Shown piece after piece: positions 1 to 9,863 of a stretch of DNA of 64,000 nucleotides. The stretch is from assembly GCA_009746045.1 (NCBI GenBank), contig RPFO01000123.1, forward strand, positions 1,347,410 through 1,411,409. The letters run 5' to 3'. Origin of the DNA: Mesostigma viride (lineage: Eukaryota > Streptophyta > Mesostigmatophyceae > Mesostigmatales > Mesostigmataceae). Below the pieces are notes generated by a model. The model worked only from the letters and a program-made list of their open reading frames with translations. It did not search any database and was not told the DNA's origin. A program made the position numbers and the translations under genes. Each line of letters opens with the position of its first letter. The first letter of the stretch is position 1.

Positions 1-2540
1 GCATGCCAGCACCCCCCCCTAGGTATTTATGCATGCCAGCACCCCCCCTAGGTATTTATGCATGCCAGCGACCCCCCCGACGTATTTATGCATGCCAGCC
101 CCCCCCTAGGTATTTATGCATGCCAGCACCCCCCCTAGGTATTTATGCATGCCAGCCCCCCGCCTAGGTATTTATGCATGCCAGCACCCCCCCTAGGTAT
201 TTATGCATGCCAGCCCCCCCCCTCGGTATTTATGCATGCCAGCACCCCCCCTAGGTATTTATGCATGCCTGCCCCCCCCCTAGGTATTTATGCATGCCAG
301 CACCCCCCCTCGGTATTTATGCATGCCAGCACCCCCCCTCGGTATTTATGCATGCCAGCACCCCCCCTCGGTATTTATGCATGCCAGCACCCCCCCTAGG
401 TATTTATGCATGCCAGCACCCCCCCTCGGTATTTATGCATGCAAGCGACCCCCCCTAGGTATTTATGCATGCCAGCCCCCCCCTAGGTATTTATGCATGC
501 CTGCCCCCCCCTAGGTATTTATGCATGCCAGCACCCCCCCTCGGTATTTATGCATGCCAGCACCCCACCCTAGGTATTTATGCATGCCAGCCCCCCCCCT
601 AGGTATTTATGCATGCCAGCACCCCCCCTAGGTTTTTATGCATGCCAGCACCCCGCCCTAGGTATTTATGCATGCCAGCCCCCCCGCCGTAGGTATTTAT
701 GCATGCCAGCACCCCCCCCTAGGTATTTATGCATGCCAGCCCCCCCGCCGTAGGTATTTATGCATGCCAGCACCCCCCCCTAGGTATTTATGCATGCCAG
801 CACCCCCCTAGGTATTTATGCATGCCAGCACCCCCCTAGGTATTTATGCATGCCAGCACCCCCCACATGTATTTATGCATGCCAGCACCCCCCCTAGGCA
901 TTTATGCATGCCAGCACCCCCATTCTTGGTTAATAACGTCAACGTCCTTGCTGCTTCCTTTGGTGCTTGATCTGCCTTGGTGTCGTGCCTCCGTTTGGTG
1001 GCCGGTGGTCACGGGATGCACAAACGGGAACGCTATCAGTTTTCGTCCACCCGCCGCCGCTGCCCCAGGCCGGCTTAAAAATAAAAAAAGAAAAAAAGGT
1101 ACGAATGGCAGCCCCCCCCCTAGGTATTTATGCATGCCAGCACCCCCCCTAGGTATTTATGCATGCCAGCACCCCCCCTAGGTATTTATGCATGCCAGCG
1201 ACCCCCCCGACGTATTTATGCATGCCAGCCCCCCCCCTAGGTATTTATGCATGCCAGCACCCCCCCTCGGTATTTATGCATGCCAGCCCCCCCCTAGGTA
1301 TTTATGCATGCCAGCACCCCCCCTAGGTATTTATGCATGCCAGCCCCCCCCCTCGGTATTTATGCATGCCAGCACCCCCCCTAGGTATTTATGCATGCCA
1401 GCCCCCCCCTAGGTATTAATGCATGCCAGCACCCCCCTAGGTATTTATGCATGCCAGCACCCCCCCTAGGTATTTATGCATGCCAGCACCCCCCCTAGGT
1501 ATTTATGCATGCCAGCACCCCCCCTAGGTATTTATGCATGCCAGCACCCCCCCTAGGTATTTATGCATGCAAGCACCCCCCCTAGGTATTTATGCATGCC
1601 AGCCCCCCCCTAGGTATTTATGCATGCCAGCACCCCCCCTAGGTATTTATGCATGCCAGCACCCCCCCTAGGTATTTATGCATGCCAGCACCCCCCCTCG
1701 GTATTTATGCATGCCAGCACCCCCCCTAGGTATTTATGCATGCCAGCCCCCCCCTAGGTATTTATGCATGCCAGCACCCCCCCTAGGTTTTTATGCATGC
1801 CAGCCCCCCCCCTAGGTATTTATGCATGCCAGCCCCCCCCCTAGGTATTTATGCATGCCAGCACCCCCCTAGGTATTTATGCATGCCAGCACCCCCCCTA
1901 GGTATTTATGCATGCCAGCACCCCCCCTAGGTATTTATGCATGCCAGCCCCCCCCTCGGTATTTATGCATGCCAGCCCCCCCCCTAGGTATTTATGCATG
2001 CCAGCCCCCCCCTAGGTATTTATGCATGCCAGCACCCCCCCTCGGTATTTATGCATGCCAGCCCCCCCCCTAGGTATTTATGCATGCCAGCCCCACCCCC
2101 TAGGTATTTATGCATGCCAGCACCCCCCTAGGTTTTTATGCATGCCAGCCCCCCCCTAGGTATTTATGCATGCCAGCCCCCCCCCGTAGGTATTTATGCA
2201 TGCCAGCCCCCCCCTAGGTATTTATGCATGCCAGCACCCCCCCTAGGTATTTATGCATGCCAGCACCCCCCTCGGTATTTATGCTTGCCAGCACCCCCCC
2301 TAGGTATTTATGCATGCCAGCACCCCCCCTAGGTATTTATGCATGCCAGCCCCCCCCCTAGGTATTTATGCATGCCAGCCCCCCCCTAGGTATTTATGCA
2401 TGCCAGCACCCCCCCTAGGTATTTATGCATGCCAGCCCCCCCCCTAGGTATTTATGCATGCCAGCACCCCCCCTCGGTATTTATGCATGCCAGCACCCCC
2501 CCTCGGTATTTATGCATGCCAGCCCCCCCCCTAGGTATTT
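1..2540. repeat. 29-bp minisatellite array
   Basis: About 80 tandem copies of a ~29-bp unit built from a TATTTATGCATGCCAGC core, a C5-C9 run and CTAGG or CTCGG. Variation is mostly in C-run length and the CTAGG/CTCGG/CGACG end. The array starts before the window, so its true length is unknown. Short open frames across it are repeat translation, not genes. Unique DNA interrupts it at about 922-1108. Confidence 0.97.
922..1108. other. Unique insert inside the minisatellite
   Basis: A ~187-bp non-repetitive segment splits the minisatellite. It ends in an A-rich tract (several runs of A broken by G and T) just before repeats resume, which would suit a short retroposed insert on the + strand. No terminal repeat, target duplication or coding region is evident, so the origin is open. 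Confidence 0.5.
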
Positions 2541-2542
2541 AT

Positions 2543-3278
2543 CCTTCCCTCCTTCCCTCCTCCTCCCTCCTTCCCTCCTTCCCTCCTTCCCTCCTTCCCT
2601 CCTTCCCTCCTTCCCTCCTTCCCTCCTTCCCTCCTTCCCTCCTTCCCTCCTTCCCTCCTTCCCTCCTTCCCTCCTTCCCTCCTTCCCTCCTTCCCTCCTT
2701 CCCTCCTTCCCTCCTTCCCTCCTTCCCTCCTTCCCTCCTTCCCTCCTTCCCTCCTTCCCTCCTTCCCTCCTTCCCTCCTTCCCTCCTTCCCTCCTTCCCT
2801 CCTTCCCTCCTTCCCTCCTTCCCTCCTTCCCTCCTTCCCTCCTTCCCTCCTTCCCTCCTTCCCTCCTTCCCTCCTTCCCTCCTTCCCTCCTTCCCTCCTT
2901 CCCTCCTTCCCTCCTTCCCTCCTTCCCTCCTTCCCTCCTTCCCTCCTTCCCTCCTTCCCTCCTTCCCTCCTTCCCTCCTTCCCTCCTTCCCTCCTTCCCT
3001 CCTTCCCTCCTTCCCTCCTTCCCTCCTTCCCTCCTTCCCTCCTTCCCTCCTTCCCTCCTTCCCTCCTTCCCTCCTTCCCTCCTTCCCTCCTTCCCTCCTT
3101 CCCTCCTTCCCTCCTTCCCTCCTTCCCTCCTTCCCTCCTTCCCTCCCTCCCTCCTCCCTCCCTCCCTCCCTCCCTCCTTCCCTCCTTCCCTCTTCCCTCC
3201 CTCCCTCTTCCCTCCCTCCTCCCTCCCTCCCTCCCTCCTTCCCTCCCTCCCTCCCTCCCTCCCTCCCTCCCTCCCTCC
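2543..3278. repeat. Polypyrimidine microsatellite (CCTTCCCT)n
   Basis: About 735 bp of pure C/T. The left four fifths is regular CCTTCCCT; the right end decays to CCCT and CCCTT variants. It abuts the minisatellite directly. Long mirror-symmetric polypyrimidine tracts can form triplex (H-) DNA, a known property of such sequence. Open frames on both strands here (SFPPSLLP-type and GGKEGRRE-type) are artefacts. Confidence 0.97.
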
Positions 3279-3403
3279 GAGGGGGGGCATTTCATTGATC
3301 ACTCCTTTTCCCTCCCTCCCACCTGCTGGGCAACTTGGATTTAATTCTGTCACCCGGCACAATTTTCTCACACGCATGTAGTGGTATTCTTATTTATCTC
3401 ATT

Positions 3404-3798
3404 CCAACGGCCGTTGGACCTGAAAAACTAAATGTGGAAAATATGTAATCCTTGTAATTCTGATTGCAACGTTTTTGCGCATTCCTTGCAGATTCCACGT
3501 CGCCACACAAGATTCGCGTCTGTCAACCACCTGCAAGGTACTTGTTTTATTATTATGCGTTTTTTGGGCAGTCGCTCCCTCTTCTGATTTTCTTGATGCC
3601 AACGGCCGTTGGACTTGCAAAATCAGTTTCCATCATTGCTGTTGTGATTTACGTGATGCCAACGGCCGTTGGACCTCCAAAAAAAAGTGTCTTTTTTTTT
3701 TTTTTTGCGTTATTTATTATACGCCAGTTTTATCAGCCGTTGCATTACGACGTTTTTATCTCTCCTAACTTCATTGCTGTAATGCCAACGGCCGTTGG
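3404..3798. promoter_or_regulatory. Cluster of four CCAACGGCCGTTGG palindromes
   Basis: Exact copies lie at 3404-3417, 3599-3612, 3659-3672 and 3785-3798, all within 510 bp upstream of the small gene at 3907. The spacer contains a T15 run near 3690. The motif is a perfect 14-bp palindrome (CCAACGG/CCGTTGG). A regulatory or terminator role is inferred from repeated placement beside genes in this window and is not a known element. Confidence 0.6.
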
Positions 3799-3906
3799 CG
3801 TTGTAAAATAAAATTGTACTCCGGCTGATGAATTAATCCGCCCCTGAAGGTACTAGGTTTACTTACATTGGTTGTGCCAGTTGTGCTTCACGTGCAGTTT
3901 TTTTCA

Positions 3907-4161
3907 ATGGAGAAAGACAAGGACGTTTCGGTGTCGAACCAGGAGAGAGAGGCAGTTGAACGGGGGGCCAAAAAACTGCCAGCCGAAGTTGTTAGAGCGA
4001 TTGAGAAATTTTGGGATTTAATTCCAGCCATGGTTGTGATGAAAAAAGATGATGTACAAGCTGAAGTGGACGAAATGCCGGCCTTAATTTCCGACGATGA
4101 AGGGGATGGTGTCAACTTTATTCAACCGGGAAACAAACGTAAACTGAAACGCAAAAAGTAG
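3907..4161 (+). CDS. Small charged orphan protein, 84 aa
   Basis: No family is recognised. The start is the first ATG of the open frame (ATGGAGAAAGAC); upstream codons in the same frame lack ATG. The protein begins with a charged stretch (MEKDKDVSVSNQERE), has a hydrophobic patch around residues 38-47 (FWDLIPAMVV), an acidic run (SDDEGDGV) and a strongly basic tail KRKLKRKK that would serve as a nuclear localisation signal. Four palindromes lie upstream and the MYND-finger gene starts 180 bp downstream on the same strand. Composition argues for a real coding exon, but length and lack of homology keep confidence moderate. It could also be one exon of a larger gene. Confidence 0.5.
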   Translation: MEKDKDVSVSNQEREAVERGAKKLPAEVVRAIEKFWDLIPAMVVMKKDDVQAEVDEMPALISDDEGDGVNFIQPGNKRKLKRKK

Positions 4162-4172
4162 TGCGACCTAAG

Positions 4173-4364
4173 ATGTTTTTAAATGTATATGCCAATTTAA
4201 TGAAATCATTTTCTGAGGTTGTGAAGGACCTGACTGTTTTAAAAATGAATGATTACAATAAATTAGGCAAACACACTAATGGGAAAACGCGTTTTTTTGG
4301 CCGCGATGTAAATCTTTTTGTTCGTTTTTTCCCTGAAAAAGATGGAGTCCGAGATCGTGAATGA
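4173..4364 (+). CDS. Doubtful small ORF, 63 aa
   Basis: A short frame from ATG at 4173 overlaps the start of the MYND gene by 23 bp in another frame. The translation (MFLNVYANLMKSFSEVV...) shows no motif. The DNA is AT-richer than the neighbouring genes, so this may simply be the 3' untranslated region of the 3907 gene or the leader of the 4342 gene. It is listed only so that the interval is accounted for. Confidence 0.15.
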   Translation: MFLNVYANLMKSFSEVVKDLTVLKMNDYNKLGKHTNGKTRFFGRDVNLFVRFFPEKDGVRDRE

Positions 4365-5103
4365 AGTCTACGGAAGCGTCCTTCAAAACGTTTACAAACA
4401 AGTTCGCTTTCTGTCGCGTGTCATATTCGAGGAAGTTCGTGTCGCGCAGGAGAAGACAGGCCGCCACTTGGCCGTTTTATTGGCGTTTGATTCGTTCAGC
4501 CAAATGGAGAGGGTTATGTACGCCCAGCTAGCTGATATGAACTTCTGTATTCAAGAGGGTTTTTTCGTACCACAGATGGATCTAAGAGCGCCAATAGACC
4601 CAACGAGGGAGTTCCGCCTTTTGGTGTCGTTCATTACAAAGGGGCCAAAGATAGAGTTGGGGGAAGAGGAAGGGGCTCAGCTTGGGTGCACCTACGGGCG
4701 CGCATTTTACCCGAATGTTACGTCTTCCCTGCGCGTGAGGGCTGATGCGTGTGTAGGGGCAGAAGTACCCCTCAACATGAACTTTTTCTTGCTCTCTGAC
4801 CCGATCGTGAGGGATGGGGATCCCATGCGTGGTATGCGAAATTGCTCCAAGGAGGGGTGTGGGTGCGACACAGGCCCTCAGAAGTGGTGTAGAGGATGTA
4901 GGGATGCCAGATATTGCAGTGAGGAGTGCCAGCGTGCTGACTGGAGTAGGCATAAGGATAGATGCGAACGTCTGAGGCAAGCAAGGGAGGGGCTGGCAGG
5001 GGTGATAAGGGGGGTAAACAGGACGACCATACTGGATGGAACCGAGGTCGACTTCTCTGAGGTCGACTTCTCCTTCACCTTCTACTACGGTTCTTCCTCA
5101 TAG
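4342..5103 (+). CDS. MYND-type zinc finger protein, 253 aa
   Basis: The C-terminal half holds a MYND finger: C168, C173/C175, C183, C186, C192, C196, H204 and C208, with the diagnostic stretch CRGCRDARYCSEECQRADW and HKDRC. MYND fingers bind two zinc ions and usually dock proline-containing partner peptides; they are common in SET-domain and adaptor proteins, but no SET domain is visible here. Residues 1-160 form a novel region shared with the gene at 11073, with matching blocks around AVLLAFDSF, REFRLLVSF and a central AQLADM segment. The start is the first in-frame ATG (ATGGAGTCC). The gene is intronless. The acidic and aromatic tail (VDFSEVDFSFTFYYG) is odd. The function is likely protein-protein interaction; no partner is evident. 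Confidence 0.85.
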   Translation: MESEIVNEVYGSVLQNVYKQVRFLSRVIFEEVRVAQEKTGRHLAVLLAFDSFSQMERVMYAQLADMNFCIQEGFFVPQMDLRAPIDPTREFRLLVSFITKGPKIELGEEEGAQLGCTYGRAFYPNVTSSLRVRADACVGAEVPLNMNFFLLSDPIVRDGDPMRGMRNCSKEGCGCDTGPQKWCRGCRDARYCSEECQRADWSRHKDRCERLRQAREGLAGVIRGVNRTTILDGTEVDFSEVDFSFTFYYGSSS

Positions 5104-5159
5104 AAAAACTGGAAATGTAGAGTAATAATTTGCTTTTGAGGTTGGATAACTGGACGCAT

Positions 5160-5291
5160 TTTGGTTGTAAAATGGTGTAATGGTGAATTCTCTTTTTACT
5201 TTGAAATTGGAATAAAATTGACCTGATTTGTGTTGTAAAATGGTGTAATAGTGGATTCTCCTTTCACTTTGAAATTGGAATAAAATTGACT
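5160..5291. repeat. Direct duplication of ~62 bp downstream of the MYND gene
   Basis: Two adjacent near-identical blocks (about 5160-5222 and 5232-5291) each run from GTTGTAAAATGGTGTAAT to GGAATAAAATTGAC. They lie in the presumed 3' untranslated or intergenic DNA of the MYND gene, and the AATAAA in each copy could act as a polyadenylation signal. They look like a simple tandem duplication. Confidence 0.8.
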
Positions 5292-5339
5292 TTCGTTTTC
5301 TCTCATGCGACTGTAGTGGGTTAAACAACAATTAGTGAC

Positions 5340-5353
5340 CCAACGGCCGTTAG
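5340..5353. promoter_or_regulatory. Variant palindrome upstream of F-box-like gene
   Basis: CCAACGGCCGTTAG, one base off the perfect palindrome, lies 80 bp before the F-box-like start codon. A T8 tract (from about 5407) lies between them. Confidence 0.5.
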
Positions 5354-5432
5354 GGATTGGAAACCTCGCCTAACGTTTGCATATTTTCTTTCCGACAAAA
5401 CCTCATTTTTTTTTAAGGATGGACGTCGATGT

Positions 5433-6314
5433 ATGTTATGTGCAGAGGGGACAAGTTTGACGTCGGGGCCGATAATGGAAGGGGATATCTCACTGCCGTG
5501 GGAAATTTGGACCGAAGTCGCAGCTTTTATGGAGGCGCCCGACGTAGCCCGCTTTGAAGCAGTTTGTAGAGGGGCTAGGGAAGCGGTGTCGGGGAGGTAT
5601 GAACCCCAATTCAGCTTTAAGTTAATTTCTGGGTTCGTGGACGCATTCGGGAATGGTCCTCGTACATTGATAACTGAGTCTCTTTTCCGAGAATTGTATG
5701 GCGGGCAAGTAAAGTGTGCAAGCGCTGATATCACCCCCTACACACTCGTCACAAGGGGAATGTATTTTAAGGTATATTGTGAAGAAGTTGAGGAGGTGTT
5801 AGGACGCCAGCCAGCACCAGAGGGACATGCACGAGCAAGGACGATGGGAGGGTTGTTCAGGTCCCAGCGTGCTGAGAGGAGACGTGTGTTGGAGAGGAAT
5901 TGGAGGGGGTGGACAGCTCGCTTACGCCAATTGGGAAAGGAAATGGATGACTTGTACGATAATTATGAACTATGGGGGTTAAGGAGCATTTTCTGGTTCT
6001 GCGATACTCCTTATGACCCGGATGAGGACATTTTTTTTCCTCCGGGGAGGAGAGCGCGTAGGGAGGCAGAATGGGTGAAGCTTTTGGAGGGGCTGCCTCT
6101 GGAGGGGGGAGGAATGGCATGTGCAGTTCTGATCATGGGATTTGATGAGAACGCAGACATGAAGGCCTTATTAGAGAGGAGGTGTAGGGAGGAGGATATG
6201 GCAAGCGTTTTGGTGGAGTTAGCTATGCAGGTCCTCAGCGGAACAATCTTCCCCGGATTATCTCAAGTTTTTTGGGGGGAAGAAGGCACGCTTGCTGTAT
6301 TTGGCCGAGAGTAG
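5433..6314 (+). CDS. F-box-like protein, family A member 1, 293 aa
   Basis: Residues 19-54 (ISLPWEIWTEVAAFM..., then RFEAVCRGAREAV) match the F-box pattern of a leading LP, hydrophobic helices and a conserved VC. F-box proteins classically recruit substrates to SCF ubiquitin ligases through SKP1; that role here is inferred from the family. The rest is not a known substrate-binding repeat. It carries blocks shared with two paralogues in this window: LWGLRSIFWF (180-189) and W.KLLEGLPLE (214-224), then a C-terminal LLERR...VELAMQ helix. The gene is intronless. ATG at 5433 gives the longest form; ATG at 5475 (MEGDISLPW), nearer the F-box, is a plausible alternative. The paralogues are at 9864 and 57869-59113. 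Confidence 0.8.
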   Translation: MLCAEGTSLTSGPIMEGDISLPWEIWTEVAAFMEAPDVARFEAVCRGAREAVSGRYEPQFSFKLISGFVDAFGNGPRTLITESLFRELYGGQVKCASADITPYTLVTRGMYFKVYCEEVEEVLGRQPAPEGHARARTMGGLFRSQRAERRRVLERNWRGWTARLRQLGKEMDDLYDNYELWGLRSIFWFCDTPYDPDEDIFFPPGRRARREAEWVKLLEGLPLEGGGMACAVLIMGFDENADMKALLERRCREEDMASVLVELAMQVLSGTIFPGLSQVFWGEEGTLAVFGRE

Positions 6315-6551
6315 TATGTACAAGTGGAAAGGGGACATGATGTTGTGTTTGGATGAGGATTCTGAAGAGGTTGAATGATGAAACATAAATTTCATTAATA
6401 AATTTTGAATTCTAATATTGAATGAAATTCGCCAATTTTTGCTGATGGGTAAGGCTGATGGCTAAAGCTGGCTTTGATAATTTAATTATCTCTAATTCTG
6501 TCAACTGTCACATTTATATAAATTTGACATGAATTCGGCATTTTTTGGATT

Positions 6552-7024
6552 CCAACGGCCGTTGGACCTCAAAAAACATTTCTAGTGTGGTTAAAAAGTT
6601 GTGGGTATTTTGTTAAATGGAGTGACCAATGGTTGTGATTTATTTGATGCCAACGGCTTGACAAACATTGCTAGTGTAGCGCAACAGTGGTGGATAATTT
6701 GTTTAATGGAGGGGCCGTCGCATCTGCTTGTGATTTTTTTAGGCTGAACAGTCACTGAAAATGTCGACATTATTGCTCCACACCCACAAAAAACTCGTTC
6801 CGGAACTGTTCGAAGCGAATAGCACTGACAGGGTTCGAACCCAGGTCCACATTGATGTTGGGGAGTGAGGTAGGCCAGCCATCATGTTCCGCACACAAAT
6901 CTGGCTCGACTCCGATCCCTGGCAGTGCTCTTCGCTTCGATCAGGTCCGGAACGAGTTTTTTGTGGGGTTGGAGCAATAAATACTCTTTTACCGGGAAGA
7001 GGCGTAATGCCAACGGGCGTTGGA
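6552..7024. promoter_or_regulatory. Scattered palindrome copies flanking a foldback element
   Basis: A perfect copy lies at 6552-6565, a decayed half-copy near 6649 (CCAACGGCTTGAC), and a variant (CCAACGGGCGTTGG) at 7011-7024. Each is followed by GACCTgAAAA-type sequence, or GACAAAC for the half-copy, so a unit longer than the palindrome was copied. No gene is supported between 6315 and 7060. Confidence 0.55.
6771..6979. mobile_element. MITE-like foldback element, 209 bp
   Basis: The ends are inverted: TATTGCTCCA at the left and TGGAGCAATA at the right. The repeats run inward for ~37 bp with two mismatches and continue, more divergent, to about 80 bp per arm (CTCGTTCCGGAACTGTTCGAAGC against its partner). 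It has no coding capacity. This structure fits a non-autonomous DNA transposon. A short target duplication cannot be settled because the ends are AT-rich. An internal GGGTTCGAACCC resembles a tRNA B-box but no tRNA fold is present. Confidence 0.75.
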
Positions 7025-7060
7025 CCTGAAAAATTGTGTGGTTAAATCAAGTGACAGAAT

Positions 7061-7249
7061 ATGAATGTGATTTATTTTACATTTAAAAACATATGTTATT
7101 TGGGAGGACAAGAAAGTTGGTTTTTGAGGTGGTTATCTTACGGTTTTGCGATGGAGGAAACCTCTAACAATCCTGATGCTCTCGTGATCGTGTTTGTTTA
7201 TGTGATATCTGTCAAGGCATCAAGAAGGAGAGGAGTCGCCCGTTGCTGA
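7061..7249 (+). CDS. Doubtful small ORF, 62 aa
   Basis: An ATG-initiated frame encodes MNVIYFTFKNICYLGG..., without recognisable motif. It sits between a variant palindrome (7011) and the 207-bp satellite (from 7350). It could be the remnant of a gene truncated by satellite expansion. No further support is visible. Confidence 0.15.
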   Translation: MNVIYFTFKNICYLGGQESWFLRWLSYGFAMEETSNNPDALVIVFVYVISVKASRRRGVARC

Positions 7250-7349
7250 GAAGCTGAGGACAACTGTACTGGAAAGGTATGTGGACAAGGACAACTGTGG
7301 GTGTGGGGGGAACAGCTTGGTGGACACTACTTCTGACTGGCCTCTACCC

Positions 7350-9770
7350 GAGGGGGGTTGTGAGCCAACGGCCGTTGGAATTGAAAAACATTATCATGTG
7401 CTTTTTATTCGTTTGATAGGGTGGCAATAAGGCAGGATGTGTCTTTCATGCAGCTTAGTGGTGGCTATTACCATTTTTCTTCCAAGAAAGGCCTCCAAAA
7501 AATCTAGCTGAGCATAAAGATGGGCTTCACTGGTTCGTAAGGCATCCACCCTTCCCACAGGGGGGTTGTGAGCCAACGGCCGTTGGAATTGGAAAAACAT
7601 TATCATGTGCATTTCATTCTTTCATTTGGTGGCAATAAGGCAGGATGTGTCTTTCATGCAGCTTAGTGATGGCTATTACCATTTTTCTCCTAGAAAGGCC
7701 TCCAAAAATCTAGCTGAGCATAAAGATGTGGTTGAATGGTTCGTAAGGCATCCACCCTTCCCACAGGGGGGTTGTGAGCCAACGGCCGTTAGACTTGAAA
7801 AACATTACCATGTGCATTTCATTCGTTTCATTGGGTGGCAATAAGGCAGGATGTGTCTTTTATGCAGCTAGTGGTGGCTATTACCATTTTTCTCCAAGAA
7901 AGGCCTCCAAAAATCTAGCTGAGCATAAAGATGGGTTGACTGGTTCGTAAGGCATCCACCCTTCCCACAGGGGGGTTGTGAGCCAACGGCCGTTGGAATT
8001 GGAAAAACATTACCATGTGCATTTCATTCGTTTCATTGGGTGGCAATAAGGCAGGATGTGTCTTTCATGCAGCTTAGTGGTGGCTATTTACCATTTTTCT
8101 CCTAGAAAGGCCTCCAAAAATCTAGCTGAGCATAAAGATGGGTTGAATGGTTCGTAAGGCATCCACCCTTCCCACAGGGGGGTTGTGAGCCAACGGCCGT
8201 TGGAATTGGAAAAACATTATCATGTGCATTTCATTCTTTTCATTTGGTGGCAGTAAGGCAGGATGTGTCTTTCATGCAGCTTAGTGATGGTTATTACCAT
8301 TTTTCTCCTAGAAAGGCCTCCAAAAATCTAGCTGAGCATAAAGATGTGGTTGAATGGTTCGTAAGGCATCCACCCTTCCCACAGGGGGGTTGTGAGCCAA
8401 CGGCCGTTAGACTTGAAAAACATTACCATGTGCATTTCATTCGTTTCATTGGGTGGCAATAAGGCAGGATGTGTCTTTCATGCAGCTTAGTGGTGGCTAT
8501 TTACCATTTTTCTCCTAGAAAGGCCTCCAAAAATCTAGCTGAGCTTAAAGATGGGGCTTCACTGGTTCGTAAGGCATCCACCCTTCCCACAGGGGGGTTG
8601 TGAGCCAACGGCCGTTGGAATTGGAAAAACATTATCATGTGCATTTCATTCGTTTCATTGGGTGGCAATAAGGCAGGATGTGTCATTCATGCAGCTTTGT
8701 GTGGCTATTACCATTTTTCTCCTAGAAAGGCCTCCAAAAATCTAGCTGAGCATAAAGATGTGGTTGACTGGTTCGTAAGGCATCCACCCTTCCCACAGGG
8801 GGGTTGTGAGCCAACGGCCGTTGGAATTGGAAAAACATTATCATGTGCATTTCATTCGTTTCATTGGGTGGCAATAAGGCAGGATGTGTCATTCATGCAG
8901 CTTTGTTGTGGCTATTACCATTTTTCTCCTAGAAAGGCCTCCAAAAATCTAGCTGAGCATAAAGATGTGGTTGACTGGTTCGTAAGGCATCCACCCTTCC
9001 CACAGGGGGGTTGTGAGCCAACGGCCGTTAGACTTGAAAAACATTATCATGTGCATTTCATTCGTTTCATTTGGTGGCAGTAAGGCAGGATGTGTCTTTT
9101 ATGCAGCTTAGTGGTGGCTATTTACCATTTTTCTTCCAAGAAAGGCCTATGAAAAATCTAGCTGAGCATAAAGATGTGGTTGACTGGTTCGTAAGGCATC
9201 CACCCTTCCCATAGGGGGGTTGTGAGCCAACGGCCGTTGGAATTGGAAAAACATTATCATGTGCATTTCATTCTTTTCATTTGGTGGCAGTTAGGCAGGA
9301 TGTGTCTTTCATGCAGCTTAGTGATGGTTATTACCATTTTTCTCCTAGAAAGGCCTCCAAAAATCTAGCTGAGCATAAAGATGTGGTTGACTGGTTCGTA
9401 AGGCATCCACCCTTCCCACAGGGGGGTTGTGAGCCAACGGCCGTTAGACTTGAAAAACATTATCATGTGCATTTCATTCGTTTCATTGGGTGGCAATAAG
9501 GCAGGATGTGTCTTTCATGCAGCTTAGTGGTGGCTACTTACCATTTTTCTTCCAAGAAAGGCCTCTGAAAAATCAAGCTGAGCATAAAGATGTGGTTGAC
9601 TGGTTCGTAAGGCATCCACCCTTCCCATAGGGGGGTTGTGAGCCAACGGCCGTTGGAATTGGAAAAACATTATCATGTGCATTTCATTTGGTGGCAGTTT
9701 GGCAGGATGTGTCTTTCATGCAGCAGTAGTGGTGGTTATAACCATTTTTGTGCCCATAAAGGGCCAGAAA
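7350..9770. repeat. 207-bp satellite carrying the palindrome, 12 copies
   Basis: About twelve tandem units of ~207 bp run from GGCAATAAGGCAGGATGTG through GGCATCCACCCTTCCCACAG to GAGCCAACGGCCGTTGGAAT. The first palindromes are at 7365-7378 and 7573-7586 and they recur every 200-210 bp; several are the TTAGAC variant. Units differ by a few percent and by small indels. The recurring ~72-aa frames (DVSFMQL.DGYYHFSPRKASKN) arise because the unit happens to be open over one period and are judged non-coding. The last unit fades out near 9770. Confidence 0.95.
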
Positions 9771-9863
9771 AAGATGAAGATGTGTTTACAAAAATGTGTA
9801 TCCTGTGGCACGAATAATTCGTAGTCAATAGGATGCCTCAAAATACTGTTTTGGCTGGTGTGT

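Noticed and set aside
1-2540. CRISPR-like array
   Set aside because: The 29-bp units are contiguous with no unique spacers and no cas genes, and the context is eukaryotic; it is a minisatellite.
2481-3381. Ser/Pro/Leu-rich or Gly/Glu/Lys/Arg-rich 250-318 aa proteins
   Set aside because: They are translations of the CCTTCCCT microsatellite and its complement.
6835-6850. tRNA gene at GGGTTCGAACCC
   Set aside because: No acceptor stem, D-arm or anticodon arm can be formed around it; it lies in an arm of the foldback element.
7605-9499. Repeated ~72-aa protein family (VSFMQLSDGYYHFSPRKASKN)
   Set aside because: It is a by-product of the 207-bp satellite; units are interrupted by stops and single-base indels without frame preservation.
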